From Nocardiopsis sp. N85 (GTDB lineage Bacteria > Actinomycetota > Actinomycetes > Streptosporangiales > Streptosporangiaceae): a stretch of 64,000 bases of DNA. Shown here piece after piece: positions 28,401 through 36,044 of this stretch. The stretch lies in NCBI RefSeq assembly GCF_028882275.1, contig NZ_JARBUT010000010.1, positions 185,673 to 249,672 of the forward strand. Reading direction: 5' to 3'. How positions within the stretch are numbered: the stretch's first letter is position 1; every line of letters starts with the position of its first letter. The translations under genes were made by a program, and so were the position numbers. The notes beneath the pieces were generated by a model. The model made no database searches. It was not told the origin of the DNA and was given only the letters and a program-made list of their open reading frames with translations.

Positions 28401-31400
28401 AGCCGCTCCAGGTCCACGTCGGAGCCGTCGAACTCGGTGTAGTGGTAGGTGCCCACCCCGCCCAGGGTGAACTCGGGGTCGCGGCCGGTGAGGTAGGCGC
28501 GTTGGACGCCGGTCGGGGGGAAGGGCTCGTACCGGGTGGCGGGGTCGTGGCCGATGACGTGCCCGGCGACGCCGTGCCCCCTCTCGGGCAGGGCGGCGGC
28601 GAAGTCGGCGAGGACGGGGGCGACGAACAGGTCGGCGACGCCCACCCGGGCGTAGCCGCGGGCGCGCAGGGCGGCCACCAGGCGGGTGGCCAGCAGGGAG
28701 TCCCCGCCCAGGGCGAAGAAGGAGGACGTGCGGCCGATGTCCGGTGTCCCCAGCAGCTCCGACCAGATCCGCGCCACCTCGTGTTCGCGTTCGCCCCGGA
28801 GCGGAGCGTCCTCGCTGGGGGTGCCGGCGGCGTGCCTCGCCAGCAGTGCGGCGAGCGCCCGGCGGTCGGGTTTGCCGTTGGGGGTGAGCGGGATCTCGGG
28901 CAGCACCGCCACGGTCGTGGGGACCATGTTCTCGGGCAGCAGTGCGCGCAGGTGTCCGGCGAGCGCCTCGGGGAGTCCGTCGGCGGGGGCGCCGGGAGCG
29001 GGGACCACGGCGGCGGCCAGGAGGGGGGCGGGGTCGGTGAGGGCCAGGGCGGCCGCCGACGCGACGCCGGGGTGGGCGGTCAGGGCGGCCTCGACCTCGC
29101 CGGTCTCGATCCGCACCCCGTTGACCTTGACCTGGTGGTCGAGGCGTCCGAGGAACTCCAGGGAGCCGTCGGGCAGGTGGCGGGCGCCGTCCCCGGTCCG
29201 GTACCAGCGTCGGCCGTCGACGTGCACGAACCGGTCGGCGGTGGTGGCGGGGGCTCCCCGGTAGCCCAGGGCCAGACCCGCCCCGCCCACCCACAGTTCG
29301 CCGGGGACCAGGTCGGGGCGGTCCCGCCCCTGGGGGTCCACGACCCGGCACCGCACGCCGGGCAGGGGTCGGCCCCACGGGACGTGGTTCCAGGAGGGGT
29401 CGACCTCGTCCACCTCCAGCAGGGTGGAGTGGATGGCGGCCTCGGTCATCCCGCCCAGGGCGAGGAAACGACACGCGGGGGCGAAGGCCCGCAGCCGCGC
29501 GGGCAGGTCGACGCCCACCCGGTCGCCGCCGAGCAGGACCGCCCGCAGCGCCGGGGCGGACGCCAGGCCCGACTCGACGGCGGTCAGGAGCATGTCGAGC
29601 AGGGTGGGCACGCAGTTGAGGACGGTGACCCCCGACCGGGCGGCCGTCTCGACCCACCGTTCGGCGTCCCTGCGCACGTCGGAGCCCACCAGGACGGCGG
29701 CCCCGCCGACGGAGAGGGGAGCGAAGAGGTCGAAGACCGACATGTCGAAGTCGGTCTCGGCGAGGGCCAGGGTGCGGTCCCCGGGGCCGGTGCCCAGCAC
29801 GGTGTTGAGCACGTCGATGGTGTGGGCGGCGGCCCGGTGGGGGACCTCCACCCCCTTGGGGGTGCCGGTCGACCCGGAGGTGAACAGCACGTGGGCGACC
29901 GCGTCCGGGGACACCTCGGCGGGATCGGCCGGGGTCCCCGCCAGGGCCTGGGCCGGGGTCAGGGCGGGCACGGCCGACTCGGCCAGGACGGCGGGGTCGT
30001 CCGACAGCAGCAGCGCGGGGGCGCCCCGGTCCAGGATCGTGCGCCGCCGGGCGGGGGGCTGGTGGCGGCCGACGGGCAGGTGGGTGCACCCCGCGGCCAG
30101 GACGCCGAGCAGTGCGGCGACCTGGTCGACGCCCCGGGGCAGGTGCAGGGCGACGGTCCCCCCGTCGGGGAGGGTGTCGGCGATCGCTCCGGCGATGCGC
30201 AGGGCGCGGTCGGCGAGGTCGCCGTAGGTCACGGCCGCCCCGTCCGGTCCGACGAGGGCGACGGCACCGGGTGTGGAACGGGCGTGCTCGAAGAAGCGCC
30301 CGTGGAGGGTGCGGGGGGCGGGAAGGGGCAGGTCCACGGCCGTCCGGTCACGGGTGCCGTCGATCGCGGCGGGGATCCGGGGGCGGAAGGGGCGGCTCCA
30401 GGCCTCGGCGTCGTCGATGAGGGTGTCGATGAGGTCCCGGTAGGCGGCGAAGGCGGCCTCGGCGGTACCCGGGGCGAAGGCGTGCGCGCGCAGGTCCCAG
30501 TTGAGCAGCAGGCCGCCGTCGAGTTCGGTGACCTGGGCGTCCAGCAGCACCTGGGGGCCCTGGGAGATGATCCAGGAGGGCGCGCCGAAAGCGCGCTGGA
30601 CGGTGTCGCCGAAGAGCGGGCCCAGGCCGATGGCGCTGGTGTAGACGACGGGCGCGGGCGTCATCGCGCCCCCGTCGAGTCGGGCCAGGTCGCGCAGGAC
30701 CTCCACACCGCCGTAGGCGCCGTGGTCGACCGCGGCGTGCAGGTCCCCCTGGAGGGAGCGGGCCCGGTCGGTGAAGGACGTCACGGCGCCGGTGTCGACG
30801 CCGAGCAGCACCGAGCCGCTGAAGTCCCCGATCACCCGGTCGACGTGGGGGTGCAGGGGCGCACGGTCGAAGAGGGGCAGGTTGAGGGTGAAGGAGGGGG
30901 TGGCGCTCCAGGCGCCGAGCACCTCCGCGAACGCGGTGGCCAGCGCCGAGGCCGGGGTCACCCCGGCGGCCCGCGCGCGGTCGGCCAGGGCTCGGGCGCG
31001 TTCGGGGGTCAGGCGGTGGTGCAGCCGGGTGGACCGGGCCAGGGGGGAGCCCGCCGGGGTGGGGCGGGCGGGGTCGATGACGGTGGGGGGCTCGGGGGGC
31101 GGGGGCAGGTCGCGCAGGCGCTCGTGCCACCAGACCCGGGCCCGGTCGCGCTCTCCTGTGTCGCGCGCCCCGCGGTCGGCCAGGTACGCGGCGAAGTCGT
31201 AGTCCAGCGGCGGCAGGTCCCGCCCCTCGTAGGCGGCGCACAGGTCGTCGAGCAGCACCCGCAGGCTGAGGGCGTCGGCCACGATCATGTCCAGGTCGAC
31301 GTGCAGGCGGGTGCGCCCGTCCGGCAGCAGGGACAGGGCCACCTCCAGGACCTCCCCGGCGGCGACGTCCATGCGCCGGTGGGTGTTCTCCTCGCGGAGC

Positions 31401-32014
31401 CGGTCCAGGGCGCGTTCGACCTCCTCAGGGTCGGCCGAGCGCAGGTCGTGGACCTTCAGGCGGGCCCCCTCTCCCGCGGGGGCGACGCGCTGGCGGCCGT
31501 CGCCGTCGAACCGGGCCCGGAGCATGGGGTGGCGGTCCACGACGACCTCCACGGCCGACGCGAGCGCGTCCCGGTCCACGTCCCGGCCGTCGAACTCGGT
31601 GTAGAAGTGCGCGGCCACACCGCCCAGGGGCTGCTCGTCCCCGCGTCCGACGAGGTAGGCGTGCTGCATGGTCGCCATGGGGAAGGGCTCGCCCTCCACC
31701 GGCCGGGAGGGCTCCCAGGTCGGGGCGGCCGAGACCGGCGCGGTCGGCGCCGTGCGCTCCAGCAGGGCCGTCCAGGCGGTCACGGTCGGGTTCAGGGCCA
31801 GGTCCTCGAAGGTGACGTCGTGTCCCTCCTCCCGCCAGCGTCCGACGAGCCGGATGAGGCCCAGGGAGTCCAGTCCGCACTCGAAGAGATCGTCGGTGTC
31901 GGAGAAGTCCTCCGTTGCGAGCACCGCGGCCGCGCGCTCTCGCACGCTCGCGGACCCGACCCCTCCGGCCCCGGCCTCCACGACACGGTGTGACACGAAA
32001 CCCCACCCCTCCAT
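25415..32014 (-). CDS. NRPS, ArCP/Cy-A-T/Cy-A-T
   Basis: A 2199-residue starter and elongation synthetase. About 10-85: aryl carrier protein (ECGLDSLGL, Ser near 46). 105-530: Cy1 (MQHAYLVGR; DMIVAD). 570-1050: A1 (TSGSTGTPKG near 712), pocket D-M-F-N-L-G-L-I-H, between threonine and cysteine codes. T1 GGDSLLATR near 1105. 1160-1590: Cy2 (GVQRAYLTGR; DYLVLD). 1615-2090: A2, pocket D-L-H-N-L-S-L-I-W, cysteine. T2 LGGSSLLAIR near 2147. The ATG at 32014 lacks a Shine-Dalgarno; a GTG at 31996 preceded by GGAGGGG is a good alternative. It is the first gene of the operon, just downstream of Zur box 3. The aryl starter is expected from the ligase at 32133. Confidence 0.93.
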   Translation of the reverse strand: MEGWGFVSHRVVEAGAGGVGSASVRERAAAVLATEDFSDTDDLFECGLDSLGLIRLVGRWREEGHDVTFEDLALNPTVTAWTALLERTAPTAPVSAAPTWEPSRPVEGEPFPMATMQHAYLVGRGDEQPLGGVAAHFYTEFDGRDVDRDALASAVEVVVDRHPMLRARFDGDGRQRVAPAGEGARLKVHDLRSADPEEVERALDRLREENTHRRMDVAAGEVLEVALSLLPDGRTRLHVDLDMIVADALSLRVLLDDLCAAYEGRDLPPLDYDFAAYLADRGARDTGERDRARVWWHERLRDLPPPPEPPTVIDPARPTPAGSPLARSTRLHHRLTPERARALADRARAAGVTPASALATAFAEVLGAWSATPSFTLNLPLFDRAPLHPHVDRVIGDFSGSVLLGVDTGAVTSFTDRARSLQGDLHAAVDHGAYGGVEVLRDLARLDGGAMTPAPVVYTSAIGLGPLFGDTVQRAFGAPSWIISQGPQVLLDAQVTELDGGLLLNWDLRAHAFAPGTAEAAFAAYRDLIDTLIDDAEAWSRPFRPRIPAAIDGTRDRTAVDLPLPAPRTLHGRFFEHARSTPGAVALVGPDGAAVTYGDLADRALRIAGAIADTLPDGGTVALHLPRGVDQVAALLGVLAAGCTHLPVGRHQPPARRRTILDRGAPALLLSDDPAVLAESAVPALTPAQALAGTPADPAEVSPDAVAHVLFTSGSTGTPKGVEVPHRAAAHTIDVLNTVLGTGPGDRTLALAETDFDMSVFDLFAPLSVGGAAVLVGSDVRRDAERWVETAARSGVTVLNCVPTLLDMLLTAVESGLASAPALRAVLLGGDRVGVDLPARLRAFAPACRFLALGGMTEAAIHSTLLEVDEVDPSWNHVPWGRPLPGVRCRVVDPQGRDRPDLVPGELWVGGAGLALGYRGAPATTADRFVHVDGRRWYRTGDGARHLPDGSLEFLGRLDHQVKVNGVRIETGEVEAALTAHPGVASAAALALTDPAPLLAAAVVPAPGAPADGLPEALAGHLRALLPENMVPTTVAVLPEIPLTPNGKPDRRALAALLARHAAGTPSEDAPLRGEREHEVARIWSELLGTPDIGRTSSFFALGGDSLLATRLVAALRARGYARVGVADLFVAPVLADFAAALPERGHGVAGHVIGHDPATRYEPFPPTGVQRAYLTGRDPEFTLGGVGTYHYTEFDGSDVDLERLERALNRLVVRHDMLRAVFDDNGDQRVLPEVPGVRVPVVDADPADPRPALEALRASLSHRVLDPARWPLFDIRAVRYTEEGVARVRLGVGLDYLVLDALSIMTFYTELDLLYREPDAPLPPVEVTFRDYLTQVRDDPEREARALEYWRDRVRDLPPAPALPLARDPAEVRAPRFTRRADHLTPGEWTALTGLARSSGITPSTLLLACYGEVLGAWSGQTRLSLTLTLFNRHDAHPHIDRVLGDFTSLSLTSYERAPGQGPLEAARALQRRLGDDLDHREISAERVLRELTRRDGTAQAGVPVVFTGSLGVGDGVSLDLSPEFPARVWGLSQSPQVHLDNQVLEREGGLDVYWDAVEELFRPGVLDVMFGAYLDLLRGLAREGVRGWAGQVADPLPREQSRVRASMNDTDAPRPSGTLHDAVFAGAPGRADTPALITAEGVLTHGGLAERALRIAGGLVGHGVGPGDTVGVHLPKGADQICAVLGILAAGAAYVPIGTGQPVLRRARIHEAAGTVVTIGRDEAAPRSLEVAELLGSDPLAAPVPVAPERTAYVVFTSGSTGEPKGVEISHGAALNTVVDIDDRYRIGPRDRVLALSALDFDLSVHDVFGLLRVGGALVVPEEEERRDARRWLELCVEHRVTVWNTVPALLDMLLAEAEAEDAEPPRSLRLALVSGDWVGTDLSKRLRAVTGGRTHLVALGGATEASIWSNAFDGGHAPRGWPSVPYGTPLRNQRYRVVDPHGRDCPDWVPGELWIGGAGVARGYRGDPERTAARFVTVDGRRWYRTGDLGRYRPEGLLEFLGRTDRQVKVGGHRLELGEVEAALEDHPAVRRAAVVAVGERISRRLTAFVVVEGRTPSLDDLTAHLVRRVPAHAVPGSLHLMEAVPLTSNGKVDTAALEALARARADTGGTPPADEVEERVARIWERVLEAPVTDREANFFALGGSSLLAIRMITALRREVGEGVSTRAFLAVPTLAALADQVRAATPRDVRTGVI

Positions 32015-32039
32015 GGTCGATTGCGACACGATCGACAAT

Positions 32040-32058
32040 AATGAAAACCGTTTTCATT
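32040..32058. promoter_or_regulatory. zur box: Predicted Zur box 3 (perfect palindrome)
   Basis: AATGAAAACCGTTTTCATT is a perfect 9-1-9 inverted repeat midway between the divergent NRPS operon (start 32014) and the aryl-AMP ligase (start 32133). One bound dimer could repress both promoters, placing the whole assembly line under zinc control. Confidence 0.88.
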
Positions 32059-32132
32059 GTCGATATGTCCATGTGTAGCACCATCGGCTCTGCGGAGTCG
32101 AGCCCCGAAACCCCTACGGCAACGGAGATCAC

Positions 32133-33740
32133 ATGACACAGGACTGGCCTCGCCACCCCGCGGAGGCGATCCGCTCCTACCGCGAACGGGGATTCCGGGA
32201 GGATCGGACGCTGTCCGGCCTCCTGCGCGAGCAGGCCGCCCGGCGGGGCGACCGGCTCGCCCTCGTCTCCCGCTCGACCCGTCTCACCTACGCCGAACTG
32301 GACTCCCGGGTGGACCGGCTCGCACACGGGCTGGCCGCGCTGCCCGTCCGCGCCGGTGAACGCGTCCTGGTGCGCCTGCCCAACCGGGAGGAGTACGTCC
32401 TCACCCTGTTCGCCCTGCTGCGCATCGGCGCCGTCCCCGTGCTGGCCCTGCCCGCCCTGGGCCCGGCCGAAGTGGAGTCCCTGGCCGCCACCGCCGAGGC
32501 GTGCGCCCTCGTCGTGGCCGACCGGCACGGCCGCACCGACCCGCGGGCCGAGGCGCTCCGGATCGCCGAACGCCTCCCCCACGTCCGCCACGTCCTGGTG
32601 GCCGGCGACCCCGGGGACGCCCCCGCGCGCTCCCTGGACTCGCTGCTCTCCCAGGACGCCTCACCCCGACCGGAGGCCGCCCGGCCCGAGGACCTCGCCC
32701 TGCTGCTGTTGTCGGGAGGGACGACGGGCACCCCCAAACTGATCCCGCGCACCCACGCCGACTACGGCTACAACGCGCGGGCCTCCGCCGAGGCGTGCGC
32801 GGTGGACTCCGACACCGTCTACCTGGCCGTCCTGCCGGTGGCGCACAACTTCACCATGGTCTCGCCGGGGATCATGGGCGTCCTGGGCGCCGGAGGCACG
32901 GTCGTCCTGTCCCCCGACCCCAGCCCCACCACGGCCTTCGCCCTCATCGAACAGGAGGGGGTGACCCTGACCTCGCTGGTGCCCGCGCTGGTGCCCTCCT
33001 GGCTGGACGAGGCCCGACGGGCCCCCGACCGACCGTCCTCCCTGCGGGTGCTCCAGGTCGGCGGTTCCCGCCTGGACGAGGTCACCGCCCGCCGGATCGG
33101 CCCGGAGCTGGGCTGCACCCTCCAGCAGGTGTTCGGCATGGCCGAGGGGCTCAACAACTACACACCCCTGGACGCGCCCGAGGAGGTCGTGTGCACCACC
33201 CAGGGCAGGCCGCTCTCCCCCGCCGACGAGATCCTCATCGTGGACGAGGACGACGCCCCGGTCCCGCCCGGCACCCCCGGGGAGCTGCTCACCCGCGGCC
33301 CGTACACCCTGCGGGGCTACTACCGGGCCCGGGAAACGGACTCCCTGCGCTTCACCCCGGACGGCTTCTACCGCACCGGCGACCTCGTCACCCGCACCCC
33401 GGACGGGGACCTGGTGGTCGTGGGACGGGTCAAGGACCAGGTCAACCGGGCCGGGGAGAAGATCGCCGCGGTCGAGGTCGAGGAGCACCTGCTGGCGCTG
33501 CCCGGGGTGCGGGCGGCCGCGGTGGTCGGAATGCCCGACCCCCACCTGGGCGAGCGGTCGGTCGCGTTCCTGGTCGCCGAGGGGCCCGCCCCCTCCCGGG
33601 AGGAGATCCGGGCGGCGATGCTCCGGCGCGGCGTCGCCCCCTTCAAGGTCCCCGACGAGGTGCGCACGGCGCCGGCCCTGCCCCTCACCGGGGTGGGCAA
33701 GGTCGACAAGAGGCGCCTGCGCGAGGAGACGGGCCGCTGA
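32133..33740 (+). CDS. dhbE: 2,3-Dihydroxybenzoate-AMP ligase (DhbE/EntE-like)
   Basis: A 535-residue stand-alone adenylation enzyme that activates an aryl acid and loads it on the ArCP of the NRPS at 25415. Family landmarks: LLLLSGGTTGTPKLIPR, HNFTMVSPG, VFGMAEGL, YRTGDLV and the C-terminal TGVGKVDK lysine. In the substrate pocket the Asn of HNF is conserved and the residue before PG is Ser, as in DHB-specific DhbE; salicylate enzymes such as YbtE and MbtA have Cys there. The residue after EGL is Asn where DhbE has Val, so ring substitution could differ. DHB is supported by the dhbB- and dhbA-like genes nearby. It is divergent from the NRPS, sharing Zur box 3. Confidence 0.87.
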   Translation: MTQDWPRHPAEAIRSYRERGFREDRTLSGLLREQAARRGDRLALVSRSTRLTYAELDSRVDRLAHGLAALPVRAGERVLVRLPNREEYVLTLFALLRIGAVPVLALPALGPAEVESLAATAEACALVVADRHGRTDPRAEALRIAERLPHVRHVLVAGDPGDAPARSLDSLLSQDASPRPEAARPEDLALLLLSGGTTGTPKLIPRTHADYGYNARASAEACAVDSDTVYLAVLPVAHNFTMVSPGIMGVLGAGGTVVLSPDPSPTTAFALIEQEGVTLTSLVPALVPSWLDEARRAPDRPSSLRVLQVGGSRLDEVTARRIGPELGCTLQQVFGMAEGLNNYTPLDAPEEVVCTTQGRPLSPADEILIVDEDDAPVPPGTPGELLTRGPYTLRGYYRARETDSLRFTPDGFYRTGDLVTRTPDGDLVVVGRVKDQVNRAGEKIAAVEVEEHLLALPGVRAAAVVGMPDPHLGERSVAFLVAEGPAPSREEIRAAMLRRGVAPFKVPDEVRTAPALPLTGVGKVDKRRLREETGR

Positions 33741-33744
33741 TCCG

Positions 33745-33776
33745 GCGGGGCGGGCGGCACGGGCCGCCCGCCCCGC
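33745..33776. terminator. Bidirectional hairpin between ligase and isochorismatase
   Basis: Perfect 14-bp arms (33745-33758, 33763-33776) with a 4-nt loop lie in the 42-nt gap between two convergent genes. Confidence 0.78.
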
Positions 33777-33782
33777 GGGGCC

Positions 33783-34427
33783 TCACTCCCGGCCCGGGAG
33801 GGCCGCCAGCACCCGCTTCGTGGTCACCACGCTCGCGCACCGACGCGCCGCGTAGGACAGGGCCATCGTGTGGTCGGCCGCGGAGAAGTCGGCGACCGCG
33901 TCGGCCACCACGAACGTCTCCACGTCCCGCATGAAGGCGTCGCAGGCGGTCATCAGCACACCGATGTGGGCGTAGACACCGCAGACGATCAGCTGGTCAC
34001 GGCCCAGGGCGCGGATCCGCGCCTCCAGGTCGGTCCGGGCGAACGCGCTGTAGCGCCACTTGGTGACCCGCAGGTCCCCCGCCCGGGGATCGAAGGGGGC
34101 CACGATGTCGGTGTGCTCGGGATCGTCCCGCAGACCCTCGCCCCACAGGTCCCGCAGCAGTCCCCGGTCGCGGGGCTCCTGCGCGCCGGGCTGGGCGGTG
34201 AAGATCCGGGGGACGCCCGCCTGGACGCAGGTCTCGCGGAGCAGGGCGATGTTGACCAGCAGGTCCGTCGTGGGCTCCCGTTCCGGGGGGAAGGCGTTCA
34301 CGAAGTAGCGCTGCATGTCGTGGACCAACAGGACACAGCGGTCGGGGTCGACCGCCCACTCCATGCGGTTCTCCGGCAGGTCGGACTCGGTGGGCATGGG
34401 ATAGGTGGGGATCAGGGGCAGGGCCAT
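33783..34427 (-). CDS. dhbB: Isochorismatase (DhbB/EntB N-domain type)
   Basis: A 214-residue isochorismatase that would hydrolyse isochorismate to 2,3-dihydro-2,3-dihydroxybenzoate. Strong family segments are LLVHDMQRYFV (catalytic Asp), VTKWRYSAFARTDLE (catalytic Lys) and GVYAHIGVLMTACDAFMRD. Unlike EntB and DhbB of about 290 residues it has no C-terminal aryl carrier domain; that domain is at the start of the NRPS instead. It is the third gene of the zur-dhbA-dhbB operon, 42 nt after dhbA. Confidence 0.9.
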   Translation of the reverse strand: MALPLIPTYPMPTESDLPENRMEWAVDPDRCVLLVHDMQRYFVNAFPPEREPTTDLLVNIALLRETCVQAGVPRIFTAQPGAQEPRDRGLLRDLWGEGLRDDPEHTDIVAPFDPRAGDLRVTKWRYSAFARTDLEARIRALGRDQLIVCGVYAHIGVLMTACDAFMRDVETFVVADAVADFSAADHTMALSYAARRCASVVTTKRVLAALPGRE

Positions 34428-34469
34428 GGGGTTCGTCGACGTCCTCTCGTGTTCGGGCGCCGCGACGGT

Positions 34470-35255
34470 TCAGGAGCCGAGTCCGGCTCCCCCGTCCACG
34501 CGCAGGTCGTGCAGGGTGATGTGGGCGGCGCGGGGGGAGCACAGGAAGGCGACGGCGTCGGCGACGTCCTCCGGGCGCGCCAGGCGTCCCAGGGGGATCC
34601 CCGCCCGGAACTCCTCGGGCACTCCGGCGATGGCGGGGTGGAGCCGGTCGGAGCCGCCCCACCGGGCCCGGCTCATCTCGGTGTCGGTCGCCCCGGGGGA
34701 GACGATGTTGCACCGGATCCGGTGGGGGGCCAGTTCCAGGCCCAGGCAGCGGGTGAAGTGCGCGGCGGCCGCCTTGGAGGCCGCGTAGGCGGACATCCCG
34801 GCACGGGGCACCGTGCCCGCGTCCGAGCCGACGGTCACGATGGAGCCGCCGCCCCGGGGGATCATCCGCCGGGCGGCGGCCCGGCAGACGTGGAAGACCC
34901 CCAGGGCGTTGACGTCGAAGACCCGCCGCCAGTCCCGGGACGAGGATTCGGTGGCCGGACCCCAGCGCAGCACCCCGGCGACGTTGACGACGGACCGCAG
35001 TTCCCCGGGACCCTCCTCCACGGCACGGACCAGCGCCTCGACGTCGTCCTCGTCCGCGACGTCGACCCGGTGGGCCCCGACCCGGTGTCCCCGCGCCGAG
35101 AGTCCCCGGGCCAGGTCCGTCGCGGCCGCGCCGTCCAGGTCCGCCGCCGCGACCCGGTACCCCTCCTCGGCCAGTCGCCGGACGACGGCGGATCCGATGC
35201 CGCCGGCGGCCCCGGTCACCAGGACGGTCTCCTCCTCAGAGGACGGCATCGGCAC
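34470..35255 (-). CDS. dhbA: 2,3-Dihydro-2,3-dihydroxybenzoate dehydrogenase (DhbA/EntA-like)
   Basis: A 261-residue short-chain dehydrogenase, NAD+ type, with Rossmann start LVTGAAGGIG, NVAG and the active-site YAASK. The segment 'GSDAGTVPRAGMSAYAASKA' closely follows EntA/DhbA, setting it apart from general SDRs. It oxidises the isochorismatase product to 2,3-DHB. The GTG at 35255 has GGAGG at six bases; an ATG at 35249 is the alternative. The gene overlaps the 3' end of zur by about 20 bases. Confidence 0.85.
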   Translation of the reverse strand: MPMPSSEEETVLVTGAAGGIGSAVVRRLAEEGYRVAAADLDGAAATDLARGLSARGHRVGAHRVDVADEDDVEALVRAVEEGPGELRSVVNVAGVLRWGPATESSSRDWRRVFDVNALGVFHVCRAAARRMIPRGGGSIVTVGSDAGTVPRAGMSAYAASKAAAAHFTRCLGLELAPHRIRCNIVSPGATDTEMSRARWGGSDRLHPAIAGVPEEFRAGIPLGRLARPEDVADAVAFLCSPRAAHITLHDLRVDGGAGLGS

Positions 35256-35682
35256 CCCGCTCCTCCGGGTCCTCGCCGGTCGGCACGGACCGACCGCAGT
35301 CGGGGCACACCCCCGACAGTTGCAGGGAGCAGCCCAGTTCGGAGAAACCGCTCTGGTATCCGACCCGGTCGAGCACGGGGCGCAGTTCCCAGGCGTGCGG
35401 TATCTCCTCCACCCGACCGCAGACCCGGCAGAGCAGGTGATGGTGAGGGGAGGTCTCGCAGCGGCGGTAGAGCCGCTCGCCGTCCTCCGCGTGGATGGTG
35501 TCGATCTCGCCCTGGCGGGCCAGCCGGTGCAGGGTCCGGTACACGGTCGACAGACTCGGCGGGCGGCTCCCGCCGCCGCGGGCCTCGGCCAAGCGGGAGT
35601 GGATCTCCTGGCAGCTGCGGAACCGTTCGTCGCACTCCAGGGCGCTCAGTACCTCGCGGTCGTACTTGGAGGTTCCACGCAT
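35236..35682 (-). CDS. zur: Zinc uptake regulator (Zur), Fur family
   Basis: A 148-residue Fur-family repressor. A winged helix-turn-helix with 'SLSTVYRTLHRLARQGEIDT' is followed by the regulatory metal region 'LYRRCETSPHHHLLCRVCGR' and a second CPDC pair; the two CxxC pairs form the structural zinc site. 'FRSCQEIH' and 'DGERLYRRC' match Streptomyces Zur better than Fur or Nur. The ATG at 35682 has GAGAGG seven bases upstream; the open frame further upstream is unlikely to be translated. With zinc bound it should repress the five boxes in this window. A genome usually has another core zur, so this may be a cluster-specific paralog. Confidence 0.85.
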   Translation of the reverse strand: MRGTSKYDREVLSALECDERFRSCQEIHSRLAEARGGGSRPPSLSTVYRTLHRLARQGEIDTIHAEDGERLYRRCETSPHHHLLCRVCGRVEEIPHAWELRPVLDRVGYQSGFSELGCSLQLSGVCPDCGRSVPTGEDPEERGADAVL

Positions 35683-35892
35683 GTGTCGGCCTCTCGTCCC
35701 GGACGCGGGTCCCGGGGGCTCCGGAGCGCGGCCGGGGACGGAGGCGGCCACCATCACGGCAGCCTGCCGGGGGGCGGGCATCCGGTCGGTTTCTCCACCT
35801 GTGACTCCTCGGGAAGCGGCCCGGCGGCCGGGGGCGGGTCGGACGTGTCCCGGTGCGGCGGGGCGGGTGGCGCCGGGATCACTGGAGATTAT

Positions 35893-35907
35893 TGATAATC
35901 GTTTTCA
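35893..35907. promoter_or_regulatory. zur box: Predicted Zur box 4
   Basis: TGATAATCGTTTTCA, embedded in an AT-rich stretch (TTATTGATAATC...), lies 137 nt before the methyltransferase at 36045 and 210 nt from the zur start. It may serve either direction, including autoregulation of zur-dhbA-dhbB. Confidence 0.8.
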
Positions 35908-35985
35908 TTTTCGCAAGGGAACGACGACCCCGGAGGGTCGCCGGGGGCGAGGCCGGACCCGGGGGTCGCCGGGGGTGCTACCGTA

Positions 35986-36000
35986 CGAAAACGATTATCA
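35986..36000. promoter_or_regulatory. zur box: Predicted Zur box 5
   Basis: CGAAAACGATTATCA is the reverse complement of box 4 with one difference. It sits 44 nt upstream of the GTG at 36045, in promoter position for the methyltransferase-COG0523 operon. Boxes 4 and 5 have centres 93 bp apart. Confidence 0.82.
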
Positions 36001-36044
36001 TTCTTATCAGATCCCGGGCCCCGAAGCCCCAGGAGGTGCGCCCC

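Noticed and set aside
19695..31993. Very long open frames antisense to the NRPS genes
   Set aside because: Highly GC-rich codons leave non-coding frames open; the antisense products are low-complexity Gly/Arg/Gln-rich and lack domains, while the minus strand has full NRPS motifs.
32133..33740. Salicylate-AMP ligase as in coelibactin/yersiniabactin
   Set aside because: The pocket has Ser, not Cys, before PG, and the neighbours are DHB pathway genes; no salicylate synthase is visible.
33783..34427. Nicotinamidase or generic cysteine hydrolase
   Set aside because: The GVYAHIG..MTACDAFMRD segment is specific to EntB/DhbB/PhzD-type isochorismatases, and the family cysteine is absent at that site.
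3373..36000. Iron boxes (IdeR/DmdR type) controlling the cluster
   Set aside because: IdeR-type operators have a TTAGGTTAGSCTAACCTAA pattern, which is not seen; the palindromes match Zur type and front zinc-sparing ribosomal genes.
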